The notes under the pieces are model-generated. The model worked only from the letters and a program-made list of their open reading frames with translations. It searched no databases and was not told where the DNA came from. 64,000 bases of DNA from Selaginella moellendorffii. Taxonomy: Eukaryota; Streptophyta; Lycopodiopsida; Selaginellales; Selaginellaceae. The DNA lies in NCBI RefSeq assembly GCF_000143415.4, contig NW_003314408.1, positions 241,860-305,859 on the forward strand, read 5' to 3'. A program made the translations under genes and the position numbers. Numbering within the stretch: position 1 is the first letter of the stretch; every line of letters starts with the position of its first letter. Below are positions 1 through 13,521 of the stretch, one piece after another.

Positions 1-476
1 AAACTGTTTTTTCAATGTTTTATACCAATTCCTAATAAACTTTCAAATTGGAAAACTGTTCTATTAAACAAAAGTAAGCATATTTACCATAACTAAAGCT
101 AGTGGCATTGATTTGCTTACAAATGCAACTATAGATCTCTTATTCTTTATATAAAACTTAATCTTCAAAATATCAATAATCCAAAACATATTCACTGTTT
201 AATAAATAATTATAAATTAATTATTTTAAGAATATTCTAAGAAATTCGAACCAGAAATAACTTAAAAGGGGAAAAGCTATTTAGAATTATTTGACCTGTT
301 AATTGCTATGGCAGCTAAATTTTGACTGGCTGGGACGAGTAGGTTCCGGTCAAGCGGAGGCAGCAGCGGGTTTTCTACAAACAGGTGGGTCGCCGCGCGC
401 GGATCCCTATAATCCTTCTCTCCTCTGGTTTGGTTTCTAGGCTTGAGTGAATGTTTTGAGCATCGCCAGTAACAAT
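1..476. other. AT-rich flank and EPSP synthase 5' region
   Basis: The first 300 bases are AT-rich with no coding signal. Composition changes near 310 to the mixed sequence typical of genes here, so about 310-476 probably holds the promoter and leader of the EPSP synthase gene. A GTG at 447 opens the reading frame but the first ATG is at 477. Confidence 0.5.
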
Positions 477-2539
<2,063 letters not shown>

Positions 2540-2763
2540 AGCGAGAAGTTTGAACGAAGAACGAGGAAACAATTGACAGGACTTATTTAACTTCGCTCGG
2601 CAACCAAATTTCTTCACGGAAGAGCTAGAGGACGGAAAAGACAGTACAGTCAGGCATTGGAAAGATTGGAGTTATCTGTTTTTGTGAGGAGTTTCGGATG
2701 CGTTGAATATCCGACCGTTGACTTAAAAGGTAGACAAGAAAAGCAGTTATTTTGCATAAAAGA

Positions 2764-2771
2764 TATTTAAA
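2764..2771 (+). promoter_or_regulatory. TATA-like box before the P-loop/nuclease gene
   Basis: TATTTAAA lies 47 bases before the ATG at 2818, in the short AT-rich gap after the EPSP synthase stop. Only position and sequence support it. Confidence 0.35.
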
Positions 2772-2817
2772 CACGGATGATCCAGTAAAGCTGTTTTTAA
2801 TTATTGTTTAGGGATTA

Positions 2818-4878
2818 ATGACGGAGATCCGGGCGCTGGATGAGCTGCTGGGGCATGCCGAGTCGCGGCTTGCAGCACAGTGCTTCAGTGTTCCTTACCA
2901 GGGCCATGCGCACGAAGAGCTCTACCGCCAGGTGCGTGAGCTCCGTCGAAAGGTCCGGCAAGCCCTCCACTACAGCGTGTATGCTGCGTTTGTTCAAACG
3001 TCGGGATTTGGCAAAACGAGGGCGGTGTTTGAAATGGCGTGCCTGGGGGTGTATATCTGCTACTGCAGCCTGGCAGCCAAGGGCTCCTCCGCATTTCCTC
3101 CCAGGACGGAGCTCCTTGCGGACAGGCTTTCGGAGGCAGCGAGCGAGATCGAGATGGTGCTGTATCTCAAAGCTTGGCTACTTGTCTTGTACGAGGAACT
3201 CCAGCGAGGTGTCACCGCCCAGCAGTGGAAAGACATGCAGCTTCCCGGCGGCGGGAATCTGGCCAAGAGAGTCCACCAGGTGTGGAGTGATCTCCTTGAC
3301 AAGCCTAACGAGGAGGAGTGGATGGTGTTGGACGATCCAGACAAGGCGAGTGCTGCCATGTTGGAAGATCCGATAAGTAGAATCAATGGCATGTTTCCGC
3401 CTTCGGCTTCTCGGCCCCGTGTGATCTTCGTGTTCGACGAGGCCAGAGGACTGCAGGACGACGCAGAGCTTGGAAAGGCTCCGTTCAACCAAATCCGGAG
3501 AGCTCTCAGGGTGTTTTTCAACCACAGGCAGTTCTTTGCTCTCATGCTGGACACGGCTTCAAAGATCTGCAAAGATTTTCTCCCGAGGAGGAGTGAAGAG
3601 GACAGCGCAAGAGCTTTGAAGCTTGCACTGGGGCTGCTTCCGCCAATCTACTTCATCCCCACCCTGAGCGTCAACAAAGTTGTGGCGGGGAAGACGAAGG
3701 AGGAGTATGTGAATCCGTTCGCCTGGATGACATACGGCCGGCCTATGTGGGCAGCGAGGCTTGCAGTAGAGAAGGATACAGCCAGGCTTCAGGAGTTTGC
3801 AGTGCAGAAGCTGGTGGGTGTTGTGCGGGGCGAGTTTCATGGCACGCAGGTGAATGTTGAGGAAGGGGAGATGACGGAGAGCCAAGCCATTGCAATGCTC
3901 ACGGCCTGTGCAGGTTTGCAAGTATGTGCTCGCTCGCCTCTTGCCGAAGTAATGGCTGCGTCGCATATGAACTTGGTGCTGCGGGTGGCGAAAGGCCCAA
4001 GCCGGATATTCGTGGGGCTTCCAGTGGAACCCATCCTTGCCGAAGCAGCAGCAGGGCTTCTGCGCGACGACATCGTCAAGCAGAAGGCGCTAATGCACGT
4101 AGAGAGCGCATGCATGTCTGGCTACGTGACCCCAGGCCCCAGGGGCGAGTTCGTTGCCAAGTTCATTTTGGTGGCGGCATCATGGGCCTTGGCAGACGAC
4201 AACTTGGACGAGCACTACCTCCGTCCGGTTCCCGTGGCTGACTACGTCCGCAAGCTTCTAGTCAATGGGCGGGCCGATCATGCCTCCTTCAGGGAGCTCG
4301 AGCGCAACCTTCCAGCCGGCGGTATGGTTTTCTTCAACGCTTTTGTAGCCGTCAATACTGTTCCGGACGAGGCCATGCTCGGGAAGTGCTGTGCGAGTGG
4401 CTGCGCCATCATGTACAGCGCCGACAATAACTTGCCAGGAGCTGACGCGATCATTCCGGTATGGAAACCCCAGGGGATGACATGCATCGTCATCTCGGTG
4501 AAGAACTTGCAGAGGGCCGGGTGGCTAGAGAAGGCTTCGGTGGACAAAGTCAAGTGTGAGTTCACAAGAGTGGAGGTAGCACAGGGTTTACCAGTTCTCT
4601 GCACGGTGGCAATGTCGCTCAGGGAACCCAGCATGCAGGACTCAACCAACTGGATATTGTGGGATGATCTTCCCGACATGCATAGTCATGTCACTTGCTA
4701 CGGGATCCAGCACAACTATGACTACTTGTCCACTGAAGTGAAGCAGCTGCTGCAGAGCATCCTGGTTACCGTGCCTGATCCCATGCACGGTGCGAACAAG
4801 GAAGAGGCGGAGTGGATCAAGCAGATGTTGCCAGAGCGTTTTGAGAATGCGGAGAGGCTCTTCCGTCGCTGGAATTGA
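2818..4878 (+). CDS. Crinkler-type P-loop NTPase with C-terminal restriction-nuclease-like domain
   Basis: A single uninterrupted frame of 686 residues, unlike its intron-rich neighbours. Seen in the sequence: a P-loop ending GFGKT (residues 63-67), a Walker B-like hydrophobic strand ending in Asp207-Glu208 (VIFVFDEAR), then a conserved-looking LDTASKI segment. Near the C-terminus GADAIIPV (Asp543) is followed about 17 residues later by VISVKN (Lys562), the spacing of a PD-(D/E)XK nuclease core. Family knowledge: this NTPase plus REase-like layout occurs in Crinkler-related proteins of oomycetes, fungi and some plants. Those proteins are thought to descend from transposon-linked or conflict systems. 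In many relatives the position two before the Lys is Gln or Glu. Here it is Ser560, so nuclease activity is doubtful. The role in this organism is unknown. The ATG at 2818 opens the frame. The domain assignment is by eye. Confidence 0.7.
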   Translation: MTEIRALDELLGHAESRLAAQCFSVPYQGHAHEELYRQVRELRRKVRQALHYSVYAAFVQTSGFGKTRAVFEMACLGVYICYCSLAAKGSSAFPPRTELLADRLSEAASEIEMVLYLKAWLLVLYEELQRGVTAQQWKDMQLPGGGNLAKRVHQVWSDLLDKPNEEEWMVLDDPDKASAAMLEDPISRINGMFPPSASRPRVIFVFDEARGLQDDAELGKAPFNQIRRALRVFFNHRQFFALMLDTASKICKDFLPRRSEEDSARALKLALGLLPPIYFIPTLSVNKVVAGKTKEEYVNPFAWMTYGRPMWAARLAVEKDTARLQEFAVQKLVGVVRGEFHGTQVNVEEGEMTESQAIAMLTACAGLQVCARSPLAEVMAASHMNLVLRVAKGPSRIFVGLPVEPILAEAAAGLLRDDIVKQKALMHVESACMSGYVTPGPRGEFVAKFILVAASWALADDNLDEHYLRPVPVADYVRKLLVNGRADHASFRELERNLPAGGMVFFNAFVAVNTVPDEAMLGKCCASGCAIMYSADNNLPGADAIIPVWKPQGMTCIVISVKNLQRAGWLEKASVDKVKCEFTRVEVAQGLPVLCTVAMSLREPSMQDSTNWILWDDLPDMHSHVTCYGIQHNYDYLSTEVKQLLQSILVTVPDPMHGANKEEAEWIKQMLPERFENAERLFRRWN

Positions 4879-6640
4879 TAGCATTTTCCTTTGTTAAGGT
4901 TAAGTGAATATCTAAGTATATGTGCTCTTAAACTGAAAACTACAGGAAGCATTTTCATGCTTCTGTTTTCAAAGAACCTCTGTCACGGAGTTCCTCGCGT
5001 GTTTGACAAAGTTTTTTTCTAGTATTAAGTCGCAAATCTTTGCTGAAGGAATTGATCCTAAAACATTTACTGAAACTTAGCCATATTTAGAACGAGAGTA
5101 AACAAATATAATTTTTAAAAAATGATGAATAAATAATCTGAATGGACCCCAATTTATTTTATGGATCATCCCCAGATCATCTATATACAGATTGATAAGG
5201 TTCATCTACACGATATTCTTGTTTAAAGGTTGGTAAAAACATAATATATGCATATAATACAATTCAATGGTTCTATGGAAAGGGATGGTTTAAATTTGAG
5301 TTGAATTCATGAGTTAAGCTCAATTAAGCTCAAGTCAATATCAGCGTAATTTGATTTGTTTGTTGGTTTATTATTACATTTATAATAATTAAGTATTATG
5401 AATTTTATTGTTGACAAAGAGTGCAAACTTAATAAAATAAAAGCTATTGATTGGCTATGTGATCTTAACAACTTGCTCAATTATACGTTTTAGCTAACCA
5501 TATTAACATACAATGGTAGTTCTATCTTTTAACTTTTATCCACACTATCAAGACTGAAAACTACAAAAAAAAAGAGTGTGAAAAATATTCTATTGGCATC
5601 CACTACATTATAATTATGTTTTTTATTGGGCATCCAAATACTTGTTTCATTACCATGATCACAATTTTAATTATAAAAACAATCATACAATAGTAAAGCA
5701 TAACTCAAATAACAAAATAGGCTATACAAATCTCTTTTGTAAGATTGTTGCCACTTTAGTGAGATAGAAATGGATCAAGCTAAAGTGCCATTTTAAAAGA
5801 TATTCCTGTAGTTGCTATTGGAAAAGATGAAGAAGTCATTTCTCTCTCAGAAGTAATATCAGAAAATGAATTATAAAATATCTGGACCACTAAAAAAGCA
5901 CAAAATAAAATATTCTCAAAGCCCATCTAGGTATACTTAATAGCATACCAAAAATATAGACTCTTGGTGAACTTTAAACTATTAAATTCAATTTGTTACC
6001 AGTTCTATTAACTTATTGTGGTCTATGTAAAAGAACTCAATTAAAACATAAAATTCATCAAAATCACACACATTTTAACTTTTAAAGTCTCATCAGCGTG
6101 GGTATGCAAACTGGATTTTACTGCATGCAATAATAGGATTTATTATCAATGATCCAAAATATAGGAAACTTTATTATTATTTTTAAAATACTTATTATTA
6201 AAAAGGAAAACACTTACTTTACTACCCTTAATCCATATATCACCTCTTCCTTCATGTTTAAATATCACCAAAATTTTAAGCTCGAGTATGAAAATCAAAT
6301 GGTTTTGGCTGGAAACAAATTTAGAAAAATCTATCTAAGTATATTCTTTAGTATAAAGGTATAATGCTAATTGTTTTACTTATTATTGAAACAAACCATG
6401 CTAAGATCTACTCTGATTTCTCCCTTGGTTTGTGGCTTGATCTCAAGCGAGGGATTGTACTTGGACAGGCGTGACACACCATGGAAATCCATTACCTCCA
6501 TCTTCTCATGCTCTTGACATGATATAAAGGATCCATGATACGTACAAGGTTCCTACAAGTTGGTTCTTGTTTAGAATCAAGAAGGTGATGAAGTGATATA
6601 TTCAATTAGAAGTCAGCAGAGCCCTTTATTGATACACAAC
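4879..6640. other. AT-rich intergenic DNA, no gene seen
   Basis: Strongly AT-rich, with many stops in all frames and no family motif. It resembles the decayed retrotransposon DNA elsewhere in the window, but I could not identify a specific element here. Confidence 0.5.
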
Positions 6641-7858
6641 TGTACCAAGTTCGATGGCTCCGTGCCTGCCTGGAGCCTTCATCTTCAATAACGCGCCATA
6701 TGCCTACAGTATGGCCTGGTCTTGTCACAAGCACTTTGTTGGTCCCCACAATGGTTGCATTTACAAGGAGTACGACCGTGACATTGGAGTTTTGAGGATT
6801 TTCTTCATCAGGTATAACCTTCTGGGTGTGTGGTTATTTGAGAGCTACACAAGCTCACAGGAAAAGGGAAGCTTTTGTCAAACAGGTGGTATGATGACAA
6901 GAATTGGAAACCGAGACAACACTTTGTCATTGCTTGTTAGGAGCACAATTTACGGCTTGCTGCACAATATTAGGGCAAAGAAGACTTTCGTTTTACTCCT
7001 GGAGAAATAAGGAAGAATCGCAGTATTTAAAGGGTATTATGATATTTTCTTATGGTTTTGTTCTTTGGCCTTGTGTCAAATTTTTAAATATTTTAAAATA
7101 TGTATGAGATGTAAAAAAAACCCATTATTTCATTTAAAATTTAAATATTTTATAATTAAAATGATCATTACAATGTCTCCATATGTGTTGTCAAAATATG
7201 GAAGTACTGTTTGTGTTGATTCTTCACTAGAATGTCATAGAAAAGCTTGATCCCAGTAACAAAAGTTCCCATTAATGAAACTAAGATAGTTTGTCCAGGC
7301 AGTCCTACAATAAGAGTACATTTTTTTTTAAATATTAAAACCATACCGAAAGAAACAATTTCACACCAAGCTGTTCATCCTACTCAATCTAAACGGGACG
7401 GAACAGCCTCACATCAGATGCCACAGAGGAACTTAACCAAGAGAAAGAGAAAAAACTGTCGGTCAGTCCGCATTGGGGCAAATTGGTCTTTGCTCGCTTT
7501 TCCTGTACGATGCAAAGAAGAATGGCAGTGGCAGCAAATTGAGGAGGAAGGAGTGATCTATTTTGTCGAGAACTTTACAAGGAGATTCCTCTGGAATGTC
7601 ATAAGTACAAAGTTTACACTGCAGAAAGTGGACAGTCCTTCACTCTCTTTTGGCCTTCCTTGTGTTCAGACGCTCACGCCATGGACGGTGCATTAGATTA
7701 GATTAATCGCACTTAAACTAAACACACACTGCTTAGCACTAACACTCCCTCCCCAGTGTGGTCCACGATATGACAAACTTCGCTTCACTCATGAAATCGA
7801 CGTTCGATTTGCAGCTTGTTGACGCCAACTCACGTCATTGACGGCTAGATTCCGCTGA
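6641..7858. other. Intergenic DNA with unsupported open frames
   Basis: Two open frames (6654-7010 and 7247-7696, plus strand) have no recognisable domain. Their first codons lack supporting context and their composition changes within the frame. The first begins in less AT-rich sequence and could be a scrap of a former gene. I do not call either a gene. Confidence 0.4.
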
Positions 7859-7977
7859 CGTGGCTCAGCCACGCTGGAAAATGCCCGGCCAGCGGGGCGG
7901 CGGGTCATCATTTCCACACTGTGGCCATATTCATGCCAAGCGACTCAACCGCGGTTAGGTCTTGTGACCGCGGTCAC
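7859..7977. promoter_or_regulatory. Palindrome cluster upstream of first MIR171
   Basis: Three perfect inverted repeats lie within 120 bases: CGTGGCTCAGCCACG (7859-7873, odd centre, beginning in a TGACGTGG bZIP-type core), AACCGCGGTT (7947-7956) and GTGACCGCGGTCAC (7964-7977). They sit just upstream of GC-rich sequence that could be the first exon of the MIR171 primary transcript. Binding of any factor is inferred. Confidence 0.4.
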
Positions 7978-8587
7978 TCCATCCAGAGTATAGCTTTCTT
8001 GTTCTTTTTGTGGATGCGAGGGAGGGAGGGAGATGGTGCGCCTACACGCTCGCCTCGCCCACCCGGGCGCACAGTTCTTGTTCTTGATCTCCCAGGCGCC
8101 GGGGCAGATGGATGGCGCCATAGATGCGCGCCGCGTCGAGATCGGCGGAAAAGATTTCGCTCGCGTTCTCGCCATTTTCGGCGCCGCGCACCGCAAATCC
8201 TTCGTCTTGGAGCTGGAATCGCCCCCGAGGTACGTAATATCGAGGTATCCGCCGCGACGAGCGATTTAGGAGGCCGAATTGCAGTGTGTCGAGCCGAATT
8301 TCTTCGGATTCCACAGTGTCAGTGTCGCAATAGGCCCCGGCCTTGATCGCTAAACCTGTCGTGTGGATCCGGCCTAGAAGTAGAATCAAGTGTCGCGAGT
8401 TTCTTTCTTGGCAGGGTTTTTGGTGCTCCGTTCGTGCGTGGCACTGCATATAGGAAGGATTGTGATGCATGGCATGTGTCGATGGGAAGTTTTGCTTGCG
8501 AGAATAGCCTTGGAGAGCTTGCAATCGCTGATCAAACAAGGCTTGAGGTTTTTCCAGGAGAAATCTCGAAGGTTTTGTTGCTAAATT

Positions 8588-8695
8588 GTGAGTGTGTCTG
8601 TGATATTGACAAGGCTCAATCAGGCTGCAATGCTACTCGAGCTAATTAGTGATGCTGCCAGCTTGAGCCGTGCCAATATCACATAGATAGCTAGC
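8588..8695 (+). ncRNA. MIR171: MIR171 precursor hairpin (locus 1)
   Basis: The 3' arm holds TTGAGCCGTGCCAATATCAC from 8663, which is miR171 of the b/c register. The 5' arm TGTGATATTGACAAGGCTCA (from 8599) is its near-complement with small internal mismatches, followed by about 40 bases of loop, so the strand order is star-loop-mature. miR171 guides cleavage of HAM/SCL-type GRAS transcripts in land plants. A plausible spliced leader lies upstream: a donor at 8230 (GAG then GTACGT) and an acceptor ending at 8414 (TTGGCAG). The primary transcript may therefore start near 8000. The mature identity is secure; the transcript limits are inference. Confidence 0.93.
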
Positions 8696-9755
8696 CATGA
8701 CTTCCCTGATCCCGCGTGTTCCTCGAGTCGAGCTTGACGTCTTGGACTTTCCATTTTCAAAGGCAAATTCTTATTTTTCTTCTTCTTCTTTTTCCATTGG
8801 ACTTTGCTAGATTGTCATGGCCAAGTTTTCCGGTTCCGTATGCTTAGCTCTTGACTAAGTTGCTTAAACAAGTAGCAATCGCGCGAATGTGCTCTTTCCA
8901 GCTGACGTGCTTTGCAGGCTTTGAGTAATCTGGCCAGCTTAGAATCCATTCTTGAAAGGAACGCGATGTTCATCATGCGAGTGGGGACTAGGCTATCACT
9001 CTGGGAGACCGGGCGGCGTGGTTGCAATGGAAGTTGAAAGAAGGTAATGTTTAAGCTATTCTTTTCTTTTTTTCTCCCCCGCGGACTATATCGTATTCTA
9101 TCATCTTTTCTCAAAATGTCAACTTCCGAGCTAGAAAGAGACCTTTGAATTGCTGCAAACCAGCTGTGTCGAAGGCGATCACCAATCGAGCGTTACGCGA
9201 GAAGATTTTAATGTTTTGAGGCATGGGCGACAAGATTGAAGCGGGGTTGACTAAATTCGAGTAAGAAACTCTTGGAGGATTTGAGGCCGCGCGCATGACA
9301 CTGGGTGTAGTGAGCTATATCTGGGAGAAGTAAAATTAATCCTCGGAGGACCTTGGCCTGGGGAATGTTCGCAAAGAAATGGTCACAGTGCTCGAAGGAT
9401 GGCATGATTTGTAATGCTGGATGTGTGAATATGTTTAAACAAGCCATGGTACCATTTCCATGCACGCTTGGATTGGACCTAGTTAAACTATGTGTTGACC
9501 CGTGAAATCCTAAGATCGTTTTGGAAGCTAACAACACAAGCTATAGTTATCAACACACACCAAAAACTTTCTTACCCCTTCCCTCCACGCGAGGTCAAGG
9601 CCGTCATGATGATTTACCCGGGTGTCGAAACAACCATCTCGGATTCTTTACTTTTTTCTAAGTTTTCACCCTCTCTCGGGAATCATGAATCCACGAAGGA
9701 ATCCATTAAGGCAGCCTCGGAATTTCTCGAAAGTTTAATGAATGGTACATTTTGT

Positions 9756-9775
9756 GCTTGCATTGCAATGCAAGC
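9756..9775. repeat. Perfect 20-bp palindrome
   Basis: GCTTGCATTGCAATGCAAGC is identical to its own reverse complement, with no spacer. The flanking bases do not extend the symmetry. Confidence 0.85.
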
Positions 9776-9929
9776 TAAGGTAAAAATGTAAGCTTATAGC
9801 TGACCTCCGTGTTATTATAATTGTTTAGCATCTTTCTATGAAGATTTGCAGAGAGAGCTACTCTAAGAGTTTCTACCATGAGGGGGCAAAAAGGAAGACA
9901 AGCACAAGCTAGATAAGTTCTATAGCATG

Positions 9930-10067
9930 ATGTATGTGGCATGTGGCGCATGCCACCATGATCATCATGATCTCCACCCCCGGAATTTCCACGCACGCCG
10001 AATTGTACCGTGGAGAACACCGACCGATCCCCCAAGGAAAGGCATGCGCCACCCCCATGCCATTCAT
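9930..10067. repeat. Imperfect inverted repeat, possible structured RNA
   Basis: TGGCGCATGCC (9944-9954) pairs perfectly with GGCATGCGCCA (10041-10051). After a small bulge the pairing resumes: ATGGC-like sequence at 9936-9943 with GCCAT-like sequence at 10057-10063. A nested pair TCTCCAC (9971-9977) with GTGGAGA (10009-10015) sits in the loop. The layout is hairpin-like, but I recognise no known miRNA in it. Confidence 0.4.
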
Positions 10068-13000
10068 GTGATCCCCATCTCCCATAGATTCTCTCCCCAT
10101 GCAGCAAATGCCCAGTTGCGGCAAAAGCAAGCGCGCAAAACGCACGCCCCTTTTTCGTCAAGAGGATGGAAGACTCTTGCTCCAGGCACGATGTCACGAA
10201 ATACCACTTCCTTGACACGCGAGGTGTCAATCTTTTGAAGTCTCCGTCCCAAAGACAAGAGATCGATCCAAGCGCGCTTTTCGTGAGAACCAGGATGATT
10301 ACACGGAGAAATGTCTTTCGTCAAATGGCTGGCTTGACATGCTCGCAAACTTCCATTCGCTCTCGTTCTCTCGATGTTCGAAGTATTTTATTTCTATGTA
10401 GAGGTCGTATAGGCAGTTGACTCACTAATTTACTAGCATGCCTTGTCCTGATATCGATCATTCAAAAACATGGCGCTGCCTCCAAAGTGATTATCACAAA
10501 TCGAAGCTGGTTTTCCTGATATACTCCATGGCCAGCCCGCGCCCCCTCAAGAACTTTCGCATTAAACTGTGTCGTTTCTTTGAGTGGGATGGGATCCATC
10601 TATTCCTCGCCTTGATCCCAGAGCGATGATTCTATACTAATATATATACACATATATATACACCTGCAACTACACGAAATCGAAGTATTCAAACGCAATA
10701 GCAAGTTATAGTCGTCGCGTACTGCTTGGATCTTCGTAACTGGATCACAAAAGGAGACCGCGACCATCAACATTGAGCCGCGCGAAAAGAAAGCTTTGCG
10801 CATGAATGAATGGAGGCGTGCCGCTGGGACCAATTTCCCTCGCTTAGATTATCTTGTATACAAATGTATTCCAGTTCCCAACAACAATAGCTGGGGGGCT
10901 TCACCTAAGTTTTACATAATTTCTTTGTTTTCTCTCCAGTTATTTTGGTGTGTAGATCACGGGATGGCGTACAGACGTACGCAGCATATTGTATCTCTAC
11001 ATGCTCTTTGAAAGTCAAGGTTTATGCTTGTATATACAGTGTTGAGCGAAGCTTTACCACAGCAATCATTCGCTTGTGCATGCTTGAGCTCGAAACTTCG
11101 AGATCTGGAACAAAATTATATAGCATAATGTTTGTTTAGCTTGTCTTTGTTACTCCTGACCCTCGCCTGATCATCTAGCTAATGGATGGTGAGTGACTTT
11201 TGCAAAATGGGTGTGTGAAGAAAAGGTGGCCAAACAAAAAGAGGGGAAAAAGTGGTGGCTTGTCCAAGGCTCGCAATCATGGAGACAAAATGTACAGTGT
11301 TTGTTTTTCTGTGACTTTGTCTAACTGTTTGATTTTGAATGATCATTCTGACAATCTGCATTTCTGTGTTGTACTGGAGAATAAGTCACAGGAATAAAAA
11401 AGCTCAAGGGCAAGGAAGAAAAACATCAGATCAGAAAGAAAAGAACTGGCATCATTCCTTTTGATACCTGGCAATTGGCTTCACTCATTTCATCTCCCTG
11501 GCTTGGCTTGTGGTGGCTTAAACCTTAAAAACTGCATAATTATACCTAGCTTGGCATCTTGGAACACATGAGTTATCAAGCAAGTATTGTTTATCTATGA
11601 TACATTGGTGATTGGTGTGTACATTTAAAGTCAATCAGTCACAATTCCATGGAGAATTCCCTTTGAAGCTGCTGGGTGGATCTATTCTCGACTTCCAACA
11701 AACAGGATTTTCAAAAATTCGAATTCGGCATATTCGGATTGTTTTTTATGCGCCATTTTTCTGGGGGGACTAAAAGTTTGATTTTCCTCGGAAGATGGAA
11801 AGTGTGTGTGTGTTGCGGGGTGAATGAATGGGAGAACGAGGGCTATAAAAGCTGTGCAGCATGGGGCTTGATTGAGCATGCGTTTTAAGATCCTTTTTCT
11901 TTTGGGTTTGTTCCTCTTCTTGAATCCACACGGGCTGATCGATTCCTTCCCAGATTCCTCTTCCTCTTTCTGAATCTGAAGTACTGAATTCCTCCTTCTA
12001 TTGGTGTGTTATTATGGAACAAGGTACCATAGATGCAAGATAAAGCAAAATCCATCCAAATCACCCTCTCCCAAGTGCAAGAAAGTCTATGATCACACAT
12101 ATATAGGTGAGGCTTTTGTTTCCATCCTTTTTGTGTGTAGAACAAAGGGTGTGGATTTTTTGGTGGGAATGAATGCAGCCCGGATGCCTTTGCCAACATG
12201 GGTGTCTGTGAAAGCTTGCAGGGGAATATTCGCATGGGTAGCTAGTCATTATGCTGGTTTCATCTTTTCTTTGTTGCTTGGGCAGGCAGCGAATTGTAAG
12301 TAATTGTCTGGGTGGTGGGGGAATTCTTGTGCTTTCGGTGTCTCCAGATCTTGGGTTCTTGTGAAAGTCTTTGAATTTGCGCCTCATAATGTGTGTATGC
12401 ATATATAGGTCCTGATTTTGTTGGATTTTCATGGTTTTGATTTTGGCTCTCTCTCTTTCGGGTCGCTCTTGGAGGAACGGGCAATTTTTTCTAATCTCAT
12501 TGCATTGAATTTGGATCTTGAATTTGTGTGTTGCTGTCACTGCAAGCTGGTTGCTGATTGGTATGGCGCGATGCAAATTTCTCCCATCTCAATCGAGCAG
12601 GCGCATTCATATCGATCGTTTTCTTTGCTCTTTCTTCGTGTTTTTGTTTGTTTGCTTGTTTTTCTTTCTTTCTTTCCTTCCCATACAGGCATATGTGCGG
12701 AATGTGTAGGTCTTGACAATGGATGCTCGCAACAAGGACGTCAGCAAGGAAAGAACAAGGTGAAAATTTTCCTTTTCTCCATTTTTAAAATGGACGAAAG
12801 ATCGCATATCAGATCCTCTTGGCGATCACTTAAAGGTAACAGGTTAATTCTCTCACAGTCCCTCCTCTTTGGTACCGCGATGGCGATTGCCTGCTTGCGC
12901 TTTCTTTCTTTCTTTCCTTCCTCTCTCTTCCTGCATAATTGCCGATCACAAGCTCGAGTGGTTCTTCTTGCCTGCTCTTCACTTGACAGAATCCCAGCAT

Positions 13001-13500
13001 GTTTTTCCCCGACCATTAACTCTACACCACTCCCGTAAGCTTCAAGCGAGCGAGAACGAGCAATCGTCTAGTGAGAAGCATATCATCTCATCAATCACTC
13101 ACTGCCAGTCTAGACTTGTGTGTGTGTGTGTGGGTACAGTGGTTTTCCTTGTCCACGAGAGTGATGATACTCTAATCCAATCCAATGCATCCAAACAGTC
13201 GTCATCGCCCCGCTCTGGACAGTGCAAAGTCCTTGTCACCCCCCGTTTGTGCTCCCCCGTTTGCAACAGAAGCACACACACAAGCTTCACATAAACCTTT
13301 GTCATACAATTTGCCTCAAGCCTCTTTGTAGCCAAGGCCTCTATTCGAACCAGCAGCAGGGATTCAGGCCGGAAGCACGCATCTTTCCACTGCAAACGGC
13401 TTCTTTCTTCCTATCATTACCACACCAGTCCTTTTCCTTTTGTTGGGTGATAGCGGCAGAGAGAGCTTGCCAAAACCTCATCACAAAGAGTGTGAATGTA

Positions 13501-13521
13501 TGTGTGTGTGTGTGTGTGTGT
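13501..13521. repeat. (TG)n microsatellite
   Basis: About ten uninterrupted TG units. Confidence 0.9.

Noticed and set aside
8288-8310. CGAGCCGAAT considered as a miR171h-like sequence
   Set aside because: It matches only ten bases before diverging, and the opposite arm is not convincing.
10545-10580. CCTCAAGAACTTTCGC considered as a miR396-like sequence
   Set aside because: It fails at several seed positions in both orientations and has no pairing arm nearby.
12980-13000. CTTGACAGAATCCCAGC considered as miR156/157
   Set aside because: Only the first ten or so bases resemble it, and no hairpin partner was found.
12418-13038. Open plus-strand frame of 206 codons in the MIR171 interval
   Set aside because: Its translation is mostly Phe/Leu/Ser from CTTT-rich tracts, with no domain, no credible start context, and overlapping frames on the other strand.
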